A stretch of DNA of 64,000 nt from UBA1227 sp963629305 (GTDB taxonomy: Bacteria > Bacillota > Clostridia > Oscillospirales > Acutalibacteraceae): NCBI GenBank assembly GCA_963629305.1, contig CAVGIJ010000001.1:62001-126000 (forward strand). The letters run 5' to 3'. Positions 25,966 through 33,942 of the stretch are shown piece after piece. Every line of letters starts with the position of its first letter. Positions within the stretch are counted from its first letter, which is position 1. Under the pieces are notes generated by a model. The model searched no databases. It was not told the DNA's origin and saw only the letters and a program-made list of their open reading frames with translations. The translations under genes were made by a program, and so were the position numbers.

Positions 25966-26631
25966 TTATTCGAAGTCCGATATCTCCCCATATTTTCGTG
26001 CTTCGTCAATTGACGGTGCACATTGCTCCGGAAACAGTCTGTCTTTCATTACTACAGTTGTACACATTGCATCTGAGTATTTCATAAAAAGACTGTCATG
26101 TCCGACGCAAAGTCCGGCAATTACATTGAACTGAGTTCCTGCCTTGTTCAAAAGCATTGCTTGTCCTATCGGATTGCAAATGGCTCTGGGTTTTCGAAAT
26201 TTTTCCGGAATATCCTGCAAATTAGGTGTAGGCCTCGGTTTTCCGAAATCTCCGAGTAAATCCTTGCTGACAAGTTCTTCGGGCCCGAATCCTCCTGTTT
26301 TACACCCGCATGACACAACTTCAAACCCGTAGGATTCCAAAATTTCACAAACGGCTTTTCCGAATTTCAGCATGCCGCTGCAGTAGGCGACACCGATTTT
26401 CTTATAACCGCGAAGCTTGCAAAAATATGCGGCTTCTATAACCCTCGGCATCTTTCCGAATGACTTTCCCATACTTTTGAGTGAATCTGCATAAAATTTG
26501 GCAATATCCTCGTTTTTGTACTCGTTTACACCGGCGTTTATGCAATCCGTGTCAAGCATAGGGCAGCAATCGGGAAGATAGTCCTTTTGCCTTATTTGGC
26601 ATACTTGCTCTGTGCATTTTGAACAATTCAT
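25966..26631 (-). CDS. DUF1847 Cys-rich putative metal-binding protein
   Basis: 221-residue protein with an N-terminal Cys cluster (CSKCTEQVC then CCPMLDTDC), further cysteines in SGCGCKTG-like and ICNPIGQA segments, and the late GLCVGHDSLF motif, all typical of DUF1847. The family is called metal-binding but its role is not established. Start ATG 26631 follows AAGGTGATT. It heads the operon that continues into an iron/cobalamin-type importer, so a role in handling the imported metal or cofactor is a reasonable inference. Confidence 0.85.
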   Translation of the reverse strand: MNCSKCTEQVCQIRQKDYLPDCCPMLDTDCINAGVNEYKNEDIAKFYADSLKSMGKSFGKMPRVIEAAYFCKLRGYKKIGVAYCSGMLKFGKAVCEILESYGFEVVSCGCKTGGFGPEELVSKDLLGDFGKPRPTPNLQDIPEKFRKPRAICNPIGQAMLLNKAGTQFNVIAGLCVGHDSLFMKYSDAMCTTVVMKDRLFPEQCAPSIDEARKYGEISDFE

Positions 26632-26737
26632 AAAATAATCACCTTACATAATCGATTATTTGTATAAACCACACACAATGACAATTTTACGATGGCGGTT
26701 GCTTAATGTCAATGGCACTTAAATGGCAACAGCGATG

Positions 26738-27400
26738 TTACACCTTCAAAATGAAATGATTTTTGTGATAATCAAGGAGTCCGTCCTTTTTCATCTTTCC
26801 AAGCTCTAACGACAGTCCGCTGCGTTCGACGGCGAGGTAGTCCGCAAGCTGTTGCCTTGAGAAGGGGATATCAAATTCATGCGTTCCGAGGCGTTGGGAT
26901 TCTGCCGAAAAGTAAGATATCAACTTTGCGCGAGTGGTTCGTTGACCCATATGTGTGAGCTTTTCGCTGAATCTTAAGTTTTTCTCGGCAAGCTCGTTCA
27001 TGACATTTCGTATGATTCGGTTGTGGTGCGAGCAGGCGGTTGAACATACGGTCAGGACACGTTTGACATTTAAGTAAATTACGATGACGGGTGTTTCGGC
27101 TACTACATTGGTGTTGAGCAGTGCTCCGGGTGCGCAGGCATATGCCGTGGCAAATGTTTGGCCGGGTCCCACCTTGGAGAGGATATTGCAATTACCGAAG
27201 ATATCCTCTTGTGTGATTAAAACATTTCCGGACAGTACAAGGCCTATTGAGTCTGCGGTTTCTCCGGCACGCAGGAGAAAAGCATCTTTTGGGTATTCGG
27301 TTTTCTTGACATCCAGGCAGGAGAGTATTGCGGAAAGCTCATCCTCGGATATGCCGGAAAAAAGTTTGGATGATCGGATGATCGGAAAAAATTCTTTCAT
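26738..27400 (-). CDS. Crp/Fnr family transcriptional regulator
   Basis: 220-residue regulator with an N-terminal cyclic-nucleotide-like beta barrel (about 15-120), a dimer helix with NRIIRNVMNELAEKNLRF, and a C-terminal winged helix with recognition segment FSRQQLADYLAVERSGLSL. Divergence from a ferredoxin-hcp operon, with two palindromes between them, fits an HcpR-like regulator that senses NO or nitrosative stress in Clostridia (inference). The typical Fnr N-terminal Cys cluster is absent; Cys residues lie in the barrel and dimer region. Confidence 0.88.
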   Translation of the reverse strand: MKEFFPIIRSSKLFSGISEDELSAILSCLDVKKTEYPKDAFLLRAGETADSIGLVLSGNVLITQEDIFGNCNILSKVGPGQTFATAYACAPGALLNTNVVAETPVIVIYLNVKRVLTVCSTACSHHNRIIRNVMNELAEKNLRFSEKLTHMGQRTTRAKLISYFSAESQRLGTHEFDIPFSRQQLADYLAVERSGLSLELGKMKKDGLLDYHKNHFILKV

Positions 27401-27415
27401 AAAAAACTCACTTTC

Positions 27416-27439
27416 GTTGAAAAATCAACAGACTTGTTG
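27416..27439. promoter_or_regulatory. Two overlapping 5-4-5 palindromes, candidate Crp/Fnr operators
   Basis: GTTGA-AAAA-TCAAC occupies 27416-27429 and CAACA-GACT-TGTTG occupies 27426-27439. Both have the five-four-five geometry used by Fnr-type dimers and lie in the 82-base gap between the divergent regulator and hcp operon. A TATAAT at 27452-27457 follows on the plus strand. Confidence 0.55.
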
Positions 27440-27482
27440 TTTTTATCATACTATAATCATATCGTAAACTCAAGGGGGTGGC

Positions 27483-28199
27483 ATGATGAAAAGACGAATT
27501 ATTGAGATTGACAGAGAAAAGTGTAACGGATGCGGAGCATGTGCCGCTGCGTGCCATGAGGGCGCAATCGCCATGGTAGACGGAAAGGCAAAGCTCATGC
27601 GTGATGATTATTGTGACGGACTCGGCGATTGCTTGCCGGCATGTCCTACAGGCGCCATTTCATTTGTTGAGCGTGAGGCTGCCGCATACGATGAGCAGGC
27701 GGTTCTTGCAAACAAACAGCAAAAGATGAAGCGTGAGGGAATGAAGCTTCCCGGCGGCTGTCCCGGCATGCAGATGAAAACTTTCAATCATTCGGAGCAG
27801 GCGGCAGCACCGAGTGCGCCGACGGAACAGGTGAGCAGACTCGCTCAATGGCCGGTACAGATAAAACTCGTTCCGGTAAACGCACCGTACTTTGACGGAG
27901 CGAAGCTTCTCATTGCGGCTGATTGCACCGCATATGCATATGCGGCTTTTCATGAGAAGTTTATGAAAGGACATGTTACACTTGTCGGTTGTCCGAAGCT
28001 TGACGCGGTTGACTATTCTGAAAAGCTTACGGAAATAATCAAAGAAAATGATATCAAGAGTGTTACGGTTGTGCGCATGGAGGTTCCCTGTTGCGGAGGC
28101 CTTGAATATGCGGCAAAGACCGCATTGCAAAACAGCGGAAAGTTTATACCGTGGCAGGTTGTAACCATAACTCTTGACGGAAAAATAAAAGAAGATTGA
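27483..28199 (+). CDS. Two-[4Fe-4S] ferredoxin-type protein partnered with Hcp
   Basis: 238-residue protein with an N-terminal 2[4Fe-4S] ferredoxin domain (CNGCGACAAAC then CDGLGDCLPAC, about residues 14-56), a Met/Cys-rich linker (GGCPGMQMK) and a C-terminal domain with an NTP-like pattern LLIAADCTAYAYAAF and a late EVPCCGG motif. This architecture is regularly found beside hcp in anaerobes and probably passes electrons to it. Two in-frame ATGs (27483, 27486) follow AAGGGGGTGG. The hcp start is 25 bases downstream of the stop, so they form one operon. Confidence 0.85.
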   Translation: MMKRRIIEIDREKCNGCGACAAACHEGAIAMVDGKAKLMRDDYCDGLGDCLPACPTGAISFVEREAAAYDEQAVLANKQQKMKREGMKLPGGCPGMQMKTFNHSEQAAAPSAPTEQVSRLAQWPVQIKLVPVNAPYFDGAKLLIAADCTAYAYAAFHEKFMKGHVTLVGCPKLDAVDYSEKLTEIIKENDIKSVTVVRMEVPCCGGLEYAAKTALQNSGKFIPWQVVTITLDGKIKED

Positions 28200-28223
28200 T
28201 GACAAATGCAGGAGGTTTTACCA

Positions 28224-29822
28224 ATGGACAACAAGATGTTTTGTTTTCAGTGTGAGCAGACAGCCGGTTGCACAGGCTGTACGGGTAGGGCAGGCGTTTG
28301 CGGAAAAAGCGCAGATGTCGCAAAGCTTCAGGATGAATTGACCGGAGCGCTTATCGGACTCGCAAGAGCGACAGACGGAGGCATGCAGGCAACAAAAAAT
28401 GCATTGACTCTCATGATTGAGGGACTGTTTACAACAGTTACTAACGTAAACTTCAATGAGGAAACAATTCGCATCCTTATCAATCAGGTACACGAGGAAA
28501 AAGCAAGGATAGTTCCGGGTTGTGCCGCTTGTGCATCTCATTGCGCACGCAGTGATGATTATGACATGAATATGGTTTGGACGGCACAGGAGGACATTCG
28601 CAGTCTTAAATCCCTGATTCTTTTCGGTATACGCGGTGTTGCTGCTTACGCACACCATGCAATGGTACTCGGGTACACGGACGAAGATGTAAATAAGTTC
28701 TTTGCAAAGGCTCTTTTTGCCATAGGCGAGGACTGGGGAATGGATGAATTGCTTCCAATCGTTATGGAAGTCGGAGAAAAGAACTTAAAGTGCATGGCTT
28801 TGCTTGACAAGGCAAATACCGAAAGTTACGGCACCCCTATACCCACAAAGGTTCCTTTGACCGTTGAAAAGGGCCCGTTCATCGTGATTTCCGGTCACGA
28901 CTTACACGACTTAAAGCTCTTGCTTGAGCAGACGGAAGGCAAAGGCATAAATGTGTATACACACAGTGAGATGTTGCCGGCGCACGGCTATCCCGAACTT
29001 AAAAAGTACAAGCATCTCAAGGGCAATTTCGGAACCGCATGGCAAAATCAGCAAAAAGAATTTGCAGATATCCCGGCTCCCATACTCTTTACGACAAACT
29101 GTCTTATGCCGCCGAAGCCGAGTTATGCTGACCGTGTATTTACCACGGCTCTCGTATCTTATCCGGAAATAGTTCACATCGGAGAAGACAAAGATTTCAC
29201 TCCTGTTATTGAAAAGGCACTGGAGCTCGGCGGTTATGGTGAGGATAAGGAATTCACCGGTATCAACGGAGGCAATACGGTTATGACCGGCTTTGCACGC
29301 GGTACGGTACTCGGAGTTGCCGATAAGGTTGTAGAGGCCGTGAAGTCAGGCGCTATAAAGCACTTCTTCTTGGTAGGCGGATGCGACGGAGCACGTGCGG
29401 GCCGCAACTACTATACGGAGTTCGTTAAACAGACACCTGCAGACACGATTGTCTTGACTCTTGCTTGCGGAAAATACCGTTTTAACGACCTTGACCTCGG
29501 AACAATAGGCGGATTGCCTCGTATTATGGACGTAGGACAGTGTAATGACGCTTACAGTGCAATTCAGATTGCCGTTGCACTTGCGGGTGCATTTGACTGC
29601 GGAGTAAATGATCTTCCGCTTTCTATGGTTCTTTCATGGTATGAACAAAAGGCAGTATGCGTATTGCTTACATTGCTTCACCTCGGAATCAAGAACATTC
29701 GCCTCGGTCCGACACTTCCGGCTTTCATCTCTCCGAATGTTTTAAACTATCTTGTTGAGAATTTCGCAATTGCGCCTATCACTACGCCTGAAGAGGATTT
29801 GAAGCAACTCCTCAAACAGTGA
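28224..29822 (+). CDS. hcp: Hydroxylamine reductase / hybrid cluster protein
   Basis: 532-residue hybrid cluster protein that reduces NO or hydroxylamine under nitrosative stress and can transfer NO to proteins. The N-terminal FeS cysteines are in CFQCEQTAGCTGC and RAGVCGKS. Hybrid-cluster ligands are seen in the segments FLVGGCDGARAGR and VLTLACGKYRFN and in the late GLPRIMDVGQCNDAYSA. ATG 28224 follows AGGAGG; an upstream in-frame ATG at 28206 precedes that ribosome site and is rejected. A hairpin terminator closes the operon. Confidence 0.95.
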   Translation: MDNKMFCFQCEQTAGCTGCTGRAGVCGKSADVAKLQDELTGALIGLARATDGGMQATKNALTLMIEGLFTTVTNVNFNEETIRILINQVHEEKARIVPGCAACASHCARSDDYDMNMVWTAQEDIRSLKSLILFGIRGVAAYAHHAMVLGYTDEDVNKFFAKALFAIGEDWGMDELLPIVMEVGEKNLKCMALLDKANTESYGTPIPTKVPLTVEKGPFIVISGHDLHDLKLLLEQTEGKGINVYTHSEMLPAHGYPELKKYKHLKGNFGTAWQNQQKEFADIPAPILFTTNCLMPPKPSYADRVFTTALVSYPEIVHIGEDKDFTPVIEKALELGGYGEDKEFTGINGGNTVMTGFARGTVLGVADKVVEAVKSGAIKHFFLVGGCDGARAGRNYYTEFVKQTPADTIVLTLACGKYRFNDLDLGTIGGLPRIMDVGQCNDAYSAIQIAVALAGAFDCGVNDLPLSMVLSWYEQKAVCVLLTLLHLGIKNIRLGPTLPAFISPNVLNYLVENFAIAPITTPEEDLKQLLKQ

Positions 29823-29849
29823 CACTCTACAGGATATATTTACATTATG

Positions 29850-29884
29850 AAACCCCGCCGCAGAACTGCTCTGCAGCGGGGTTT
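29850..29884 (+). terminator. Terminator of the hcp operon
   Basis: AAACCCCGC pairs with GCGGGGTTT, with an inner CAG/CTG helix and loop, followed by a short T-rich stretch. Confidence 0.8.
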
Positions 29885-29911
29885 ACTTTGTAAAAAGTGG
29901 CTTGGTACAGA

Positions 29912-30005
29912 CCAAAGTGTCAAATTGATACTTTGGAGAGTGCTTTTTACTAATTCGTTATTTGTTTGCTGTGGCAAAGTGAATATTCACTGAATTTTCA
30001 CTTTG
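29912..30005. promoter_or_regulatory. Palindromic operator array upstream of the Schlafen-type gene
   Basis: Four half-sites of the form CAAAGTG/CACTTTG form two inverted repeats. The first is a near-perfect 25-bp palindrome at 29912-29936 (CCAAAGTGTCAA facing TTGATACTTTGG). The second is CAAAGTGAA at 29975-29983 facing TTCACTTTG at 29997-30005, with a perfect palindrome AGTGAATATTCACT (29978-29991) nested inside. The array ends five bases before the -35 of the gene's promoter. Confidence 0.6.
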
Positions 30006-30009
30006 TTCG

Positions 30010-30037
30010 TTGACGAATGGAGAAAAATGAGTATAAT
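30010..30037 (+). promoter_or_regulatory. Promoter of the Schlafen-type gene
   Basis: TTGACG (30010-30015), 16 bases, then TATAAT (30032-30037), about 25 bases before the GGAGGAG ribosome site. Confidence 0.75.
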
Positions 30038-30077
30038 TGTAACTGTAGAATTGTAATTTATTTGGAGGAGCACTGAT

Positions 30078-31370
30078 ATGGATTTTGAAACAGAAAATAT
30101 TGAATTCAAATCCGGATTCACCGAAGAAATATATAAAGAGATTATTGCATTTGCAAACACGGACGGCGGTGATTTGTACATTGGCATTGATAATGAAGGA
30201 AATGTTGTTGGTTTGAAAAATGTTGATGATGAATACACACGAATTACAAATGGAATTCGTGATGCTATTCTTCCGGATGTTACAATGTTTGTGAAATATA
30301 CTATTCAGGAAAACAAAGTCGTTCGTATTACAATAAGTGAAGGCACGAATAAACCATACTACCTGCGCTCAAAAGGATTGAAGCCAAATGGTGTTTATGT
30401 AAGGCAAGGCACTTCAAGTGTGCAGGCGTCAAGTGAACAAATTCGTCAAATGATTAAGGACAGTGATGGCGATGATTTTGAATCAATGCGTTCTCTTGAA
30501 CAGGATCTGACGTTTACTTCTGCCGCTGCTGCATTTGAGCGTTATGACATTGATTTTTCTGAAGAAAAATACTTGGCTCTCGGTATGATTCATAAAAACG
30601 ACGGTTTGTTTACTAATTTGGCACTGCTTATGTCAGACCAATGTCAGCATTCAATAAAAGTTGCTGTGTTCGGCGATGACGAAAACACAATTTTTAAGGA
30701 TAATCAAGAATTTAAAGGTTCTATATTTAAGCAAATCGATGAAACGTTTCGATATATCATGCTCAGTAATCGCACATCTTCTGCTTTTAAAGGTCTTGAA
30801 CGCATAGAAAAATCTGATTATCCTGAAGCCGCTTTGCGTGAGGCATTGCTCAATTCGGTTGTTCATCGTGATTACAGTTATAGCGGAAGTATAATTATCA
30901 ACATCAATGATAAGCAAATGGAATTTGTATCTATTGGAGGACTTCTCCCCGGTTTAACGGCAGACGATATTCGTAGCGGCATTTCTCAGCCGAGAAACAA
31001 AAACCTCGCTGAGGTATTTCATCGCTTGAAACTTATTGAAGCTTACGGAACCGGCATACGAAGAATCTATAAATTGTACGAAAATTGTTCCGTTCAACCT
31101 AGCATTGAGGTAACGCATAACACATTCAAGATGATTTTACCAAATATGAATGCGGATGAGCCGTTGGCAACCAAGACCTATTTAACCTCACAAAATGAGC
31201 AAATCCTTGATTTTATTTCAAGAAACGGGCATATAACAGAGGCTGAAATTATGGAATTGCTTGGCGTTAAAAGAACAAGAGCATACACAGTTGCAAAGCA
31301 AATGTGCGATGAAAATTTGATTGTCGCTATTGGCAGAGGCGTAAATAAAAAATATATAGCACAGAGTTGA
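30078..31370 (+). CDS. AlbA_2/Schlafen-type ATP-binding regulator
   Basis: 430-residue protein with an N-terminal AlbA_2 (Schlafen-like) domain (ENIEFKSGF and IAFANTDGGDLYIGIDNEG, residues 1-100), a middle GHKL-like ATPase domain (ALREALLNSVVHRDYSYSG, about 250-350, with RNKNLAEVFHRL and EAYGTGIRRI), and a C-terminal winged helix (AEIMELLGVKRTRAYTVAKQ). Such proteins are treated as transcriptional regulators or nucleic-acid-binding defence factors; the true role is unsettled. It has its own promoter and palindromic array and may repress itself. GGAGGAG precedes ATG 30078. It lies in the accessory island left of tRNA-Ser. Confidence 0.85.
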   Translation: MDFETENIEFKSGFTEEIYKEIIAFANTDGGDLYIGIDNEGNVVGLKNVDDEYTRITNGIRDAILPDVTMFVKYTIQENKVVRITISEGTNKPYYLRSKGLKPNGVYVRQGTSSVQASSEQIRQMIKDSDGDDFESMRSLEQDLTFTSAAAAFERYDIDFSEEKYLALGMIHKNDGLFTNLALLMSDQCQHSIKVAVFGDDENTIFKDNQEFKGSIFKQIDETFRYIMLSNRTSSAFKGLERIEKSDYPEAALREALLNSVVHRDYSYSGSIIININDKQMEFVSIGGLLPGLTADDIRSGISQPRNKNLAEVFHRLKLIEAYGTGIRRIYKLYENCSVQPSIEVTHNTFKMILPNMNADEPLATKTYLTSQNEQILDFISRNGHITEAEIMELLGVKRTRAYTVAKQMCDENLIVAIGRGVNKKYIAQS

Positions 31371-31434
31371 AGTAAATGAGGAAAAAAAGAACTCATTTGG
31401 AAAGAAAGAAAAGAAGAAACTAGCTTTTAACTGT

Positions 31435-32040
31435 GTGATTTTGGTGATTATAATCATCGTAGGAATTGTGATAGCAAATTTTCATGGATTTTCTGAAAAA
31501 AAAGAAGAGAATGATACGGTTGATTTTTCAGCTGTGACTAAAATTTGTGAATTATCTACATTGAGATGTTACTACCATAATGTTGCTGAATTGAAAAAAG
31601 ATCCAGATGGATTATTTCAGTATGGTTGGTTTAAATACGGATATAAAAAATTATGGATGGAATACACAGGGATCATTGAAGTCGGAATAGACGTTGATCA
31701 AGTTGAGGTAAATGAACCAGATGAAAATAATGTTGTTTATGTGTATGTTCCGGATGCAAAGATTACAAATGTAAGTGCAGATGAGAATTCTATGAGCGAA
31801 CCTATTTCAGAGTCTGGAAAGTTTACTGAAATTACGTCAGAGGATCAGAACAATGCATTTACACAGGCACAAAGCGAGATGCAAAAAAAAGCGGAGGATG
31901 ATGCTTCAATACTGAATCGAGCAAAAAGCAATGCCAAGAAATTGATAGAACAATACATCATCAATGTTGGAGACCAGATTGGAGAAAAGTACACAGTAAA
32001 ATGGCTTGATAAACCGGGTAATTCGGAAGAAAAAAACTAA
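31435..32040 (+). CDS. DUF4230 membrane-anchored protein, 5' end disrupted
   Basis: About 201 residues from a GTG at 31435: a single N-terminal transmembrane helix (VILVIIIIVGIVIANF), then a soluble domain with ELSTLRCYYHNVAELKK, MEYTGIIEVGIDVDQV and a long Ala/Gln/Lys helix, the DUF4230 pattern. Function unknown. The same frame continues upstream through a basic segment (NSFGKKEKKKLAFN) to 31360 without a start, while an ATG at 31376 lies in another frame. One extra A in the seven-A run at 31382-31388 would join that ATG to this frame. The natural gene is therefore probably 31376-32040 with a frameshift or slippage site. No ribosome site supports the GTG. Confidence 0.65.
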   Translation: MILVIIIIVGIVIANFHGFSEKKEENDTVDFSAVTKICELSTLRCYYHNVAELKKDPDGLFQYGWFKYGYKKLWMEYTGIIEVGIDVDQVEVNEPDENNVVYVYVPDAKITNVSADENSMSEPISESGKFTEITSEDQNNAFTQAQSEMQKKAEDDASILNRAKSNAKKLIEQYIINVGDQIGEKYTVKWLDKPGNSEEKN

Positions 32041-32160
32041 CGAAAACACAGAGGGAGAAACTGATTACCTTGCTCGGGCTTATCCGCGGGGATATTATCT
32101 ACCCGGCGGTCATGCCGGCGGGCGGCTTGGGGCTGCGCCGCAGCAGAATTCGTAAGCTTT

Positions 32161-32301
32161 ATGGCGTCACCGCAAAGGCTGGCGCACCCGCGCACGGAAA
32201 AATATAAAGAAATGATTCGGGAATTTAAGTATATACAGCGCCGTGAGCGTGAGAACGAACAGCGGCGGCAGAAAAGAAAAATGATGAAAGAGCGTACATA
32301 A
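32161..32301 (+). CDS. Possible 46-residue basic peptide in a GC-rich scar
   Basis: An ATG at 32161 opens a 46-codon frame ending TAA at 32301. The product is strongly charged (RRERENEQRRQKRKMMKER) and helical in character, and I do not recognise it. No good ribosome site is present, and the frame stays open upstream to 32065 without a better start. The preceding 100 bases are about two-thirds G+C by eye, unlike the surroundings. It may be the tail of a lost mobile-element gene. A strong terminator follows directly. Confidence 0.3.
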   Translation: MASPQRLAHPRTEKYKEMIREFKYIQRRERENEQRRQKRKMMKERT

Positions 32302-32303
32302 TT

Positions 32304-32339
32304 TATGCCTCACCGGAAACGGTGAGGCAGCATTTTTTT
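32304..32339 (+). terminator. Strong rho-independent terminator
   Basis: TGCCTCACCG and CGGTGAGGCA form a 10-bp stem with a GAAA tetraloop, followed by CAT and seven T. Confidence 0.9.
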
Positions 32340-32476
32340 GTTTCTGTCGAATTGAATTAAGAGAGGAACGGAACAAAGAATCCCTTATTTTGCACCGTAT
32401 TTTAAGGGAAAAGGAATGGAAATAAGGGAAAGCCTTTATTGGGTCAGTTTTCGTGGTGTTTATTTATAACGATTTT

Positions 32477-32863
32477 TTAATCGTCCTCGTCTTCATCGTC
32501 CCATGACGAAATAATGTGAAGTTCTCCGCTGTCCATGTCCATAGCCATATTATCGCCCATTTTGCATTTCTCTCCGGAACAAGCGACAAATTCATATTTC
32601 TCATCAATGCTTTTGCCGGGGAAGAGTTTTTCGGCATCTTCCTTTTCAAGACGGATACGCACTTTATAACTCATCGAAAGTTCTTTGCGCAGTCCGAAGT
32701 AGTTGCCGTTTGTCTCCGCAATGGCGCTCAGCGCTTCCAAAATATTGGTTTTTCCGCTCCCGTTCTTGCCGATCAGCACGGTCGGAAATCCGTTATAAAA
32801 GTTTATTTCAACCGGTTCTTTTATCGACTTGTAATTTGCAATTTCAATTTTCGTTATTCTCAT
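32477..32863 (-). pseudogene. Truncated AAA/RecF-like ATPase
   Basis: 128 residues matching only the N-terminus of an SMC/RecF-like AAA ATPase: start MRITKIEIANYKSIK and Walker A IGKNGSGKTN (about residues 32-41). Walker B, signature and the rest of the usual 300-600 residues are missing; the frame ends in an acidic tail (DDEDEDD). It probably cannot hydrolyse ATP alone, so it is called a truncated gene, though a small regulatory protein cannot be excluded. ATG 32863 follows GGGGG. It lies downstream of fic, separated by an inverted repeat. Confidence 0.65.
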
Positions 32864-32930
32864 ATAAACCCCCGTAAGCAATTGAGGCGTGTTTTTTAAT
32901 TATTTCTCGACTCCTACCACAGATATAATT

Positions 32931-32973
32931 TTAGGGAACAAATTCGCAATTCACATCGAGATTTGTTCCCCAA
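32931..32973. repeat. Inverted repeat of the TTGGGGAACAA family, downstream of fic
   Basis: TTAGGGAACAA (32931-32941) faces TTGTTCCCCAA (32963-32973); the flanking AAT/ATT extends the pairing to 10 bp. It is the same 11-mer as the array upstream of fic and has almost the same centre spacing (32 bases). No T run follows, so it is not a normal terminator. Confidence 0.75.
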
Positions 32974-32983
32974 TAAATGACGC

Positions 32984-33928
32984 TTAGTGCTCTATTGTTT
33001 TCCAACAGCGTTCTTTCATAAAGTCCGCAATAACAGAAGGGTCTTCGCCTTCATAATACTTCACAAGCAGTTTCTTAAACTCCGGCACTTCGCTTTCGGG
33101 AATGACCAAAAAACCTCCGCCATGAGCAATAAGATAATGATTTGCAAAGATAACGGAAGCGCGTTTATTGCCATCCAGGAATATCTGGGTCTTCATGCAG
33201 TAAAGACAAAGTTTAATGGCAATATTAATGGCATCGTCCTCTTCCTCGATAATCTCAAGAATTTTGTCTTTCACATCCAATTCATTCGGCAGGGGTGGAA
33301 CATAAGACGAACCGCCTATGGTAACCGGAACACCGCGAATGCGACCGCCTTCTGCAAAAAAGCCTTCATTGACAAGCCTTGCAATATGACTGAGCATATA
33401 ATAGTCAGAACGGCTGGTAACTACATCACGGTCCAAAATAAACTCCCATGCGTGTTTCAAATTCAAAATTTTTTGCACATCGGTAGCTGTCATACCGGAT
33501 ATTTTTCCGTTCTCTATGATCTCTTCCGTCTGAGGGAAAGATGTTGCAACACCCTCCAAAACAGCCTGATCATAGATATTCATTTTCATATTGGAACGCG
33601 CAAAGGCTATGTTGTTTATAACATCGGCGGAAAGGGCATCCTCGGAATAACCGGCTGCGGCAAGTAGCTTTTCAATGCTGCGAAGCGACTTTCTGATTTC
33701 ACGGGCTTCTCTGGCATTACGCAAAAGCAGATTATACAGTTCATCGGTATATGCACCTACATAAGTAGATGTCTGTTTTCCTGCCACACGTTTTCTTACA
33801 TAAAGGTATTTCCCATCGCCGCGCTCTTTGATTTCGGGTGTGCCGTCATAAGGCATTAAGTTCAGTCTGGCATTGAGGTCAGCGCGACTTCTGAGTAATT
33901 CCTGTATTTCGCTATATTGTACTGCCAT
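32984..33928 (-). CDS. Fic family protein with non-canonical catalytic motif
   Basis: 314-residue Fic-domain protein. The N-terminal 100 residues are basic and helical. The EG pair near 125 sits where Fic proteins carry their inhibitory helix, and the core motif reads QIFLDGNKRAS (248-258). In the standard HxFx(D/E)GNxR motif the first His transfers AMP or another group; here it is Gln248, while Asp252, Gly253, Asn254 and Arg256 remain. Activity may therefore be altered or lost. The C-terminal part (FANHYLIAHGGGFL) follows the family. The gene has an AGGAGG site and a promoter embedded in four TTGGGGAACAA-type repeats. It lies near the 3' end of tRNA-Ser. Confidence 0.87.
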   Translation of the reverse strand: MAVQYSEIQELLRSRADLNARLNLMPYDGTPEIKERGDGKYLYVRKRVAGKQTSTYVGAYTDELYNLLLRNAREAREIRKSLRSIEKLLAAAGYSEDALSADVINNIAFARSNMKMNIYDQAVLEGVATSFPQTEEIIENGKISGMTATDVQKILNLKHAWEFILDRDVVTSRSDYYMLSHIARLVNEGFFAEGGRIRGVPVTIGGSSYVPPLPNELDVKDKILEIIEEEDDAINIAIKLCLYCMKTQIFLDGNKRASVIFANHYLIAHGGGFLVIPESEVPEFKKLLVKYYEGEDPSVIADFMKERCWKTIEH

Positions 33929-33942
33929 TGCAGCTCCTCCTT

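Noticed and set aside
29820..30010. Attachment-site direct repeat matching the tRNA-Ser 3' end
   Set aside because: I looked for a copy of the tRNA end near the left border of the island and saw none; a computed search is needed.
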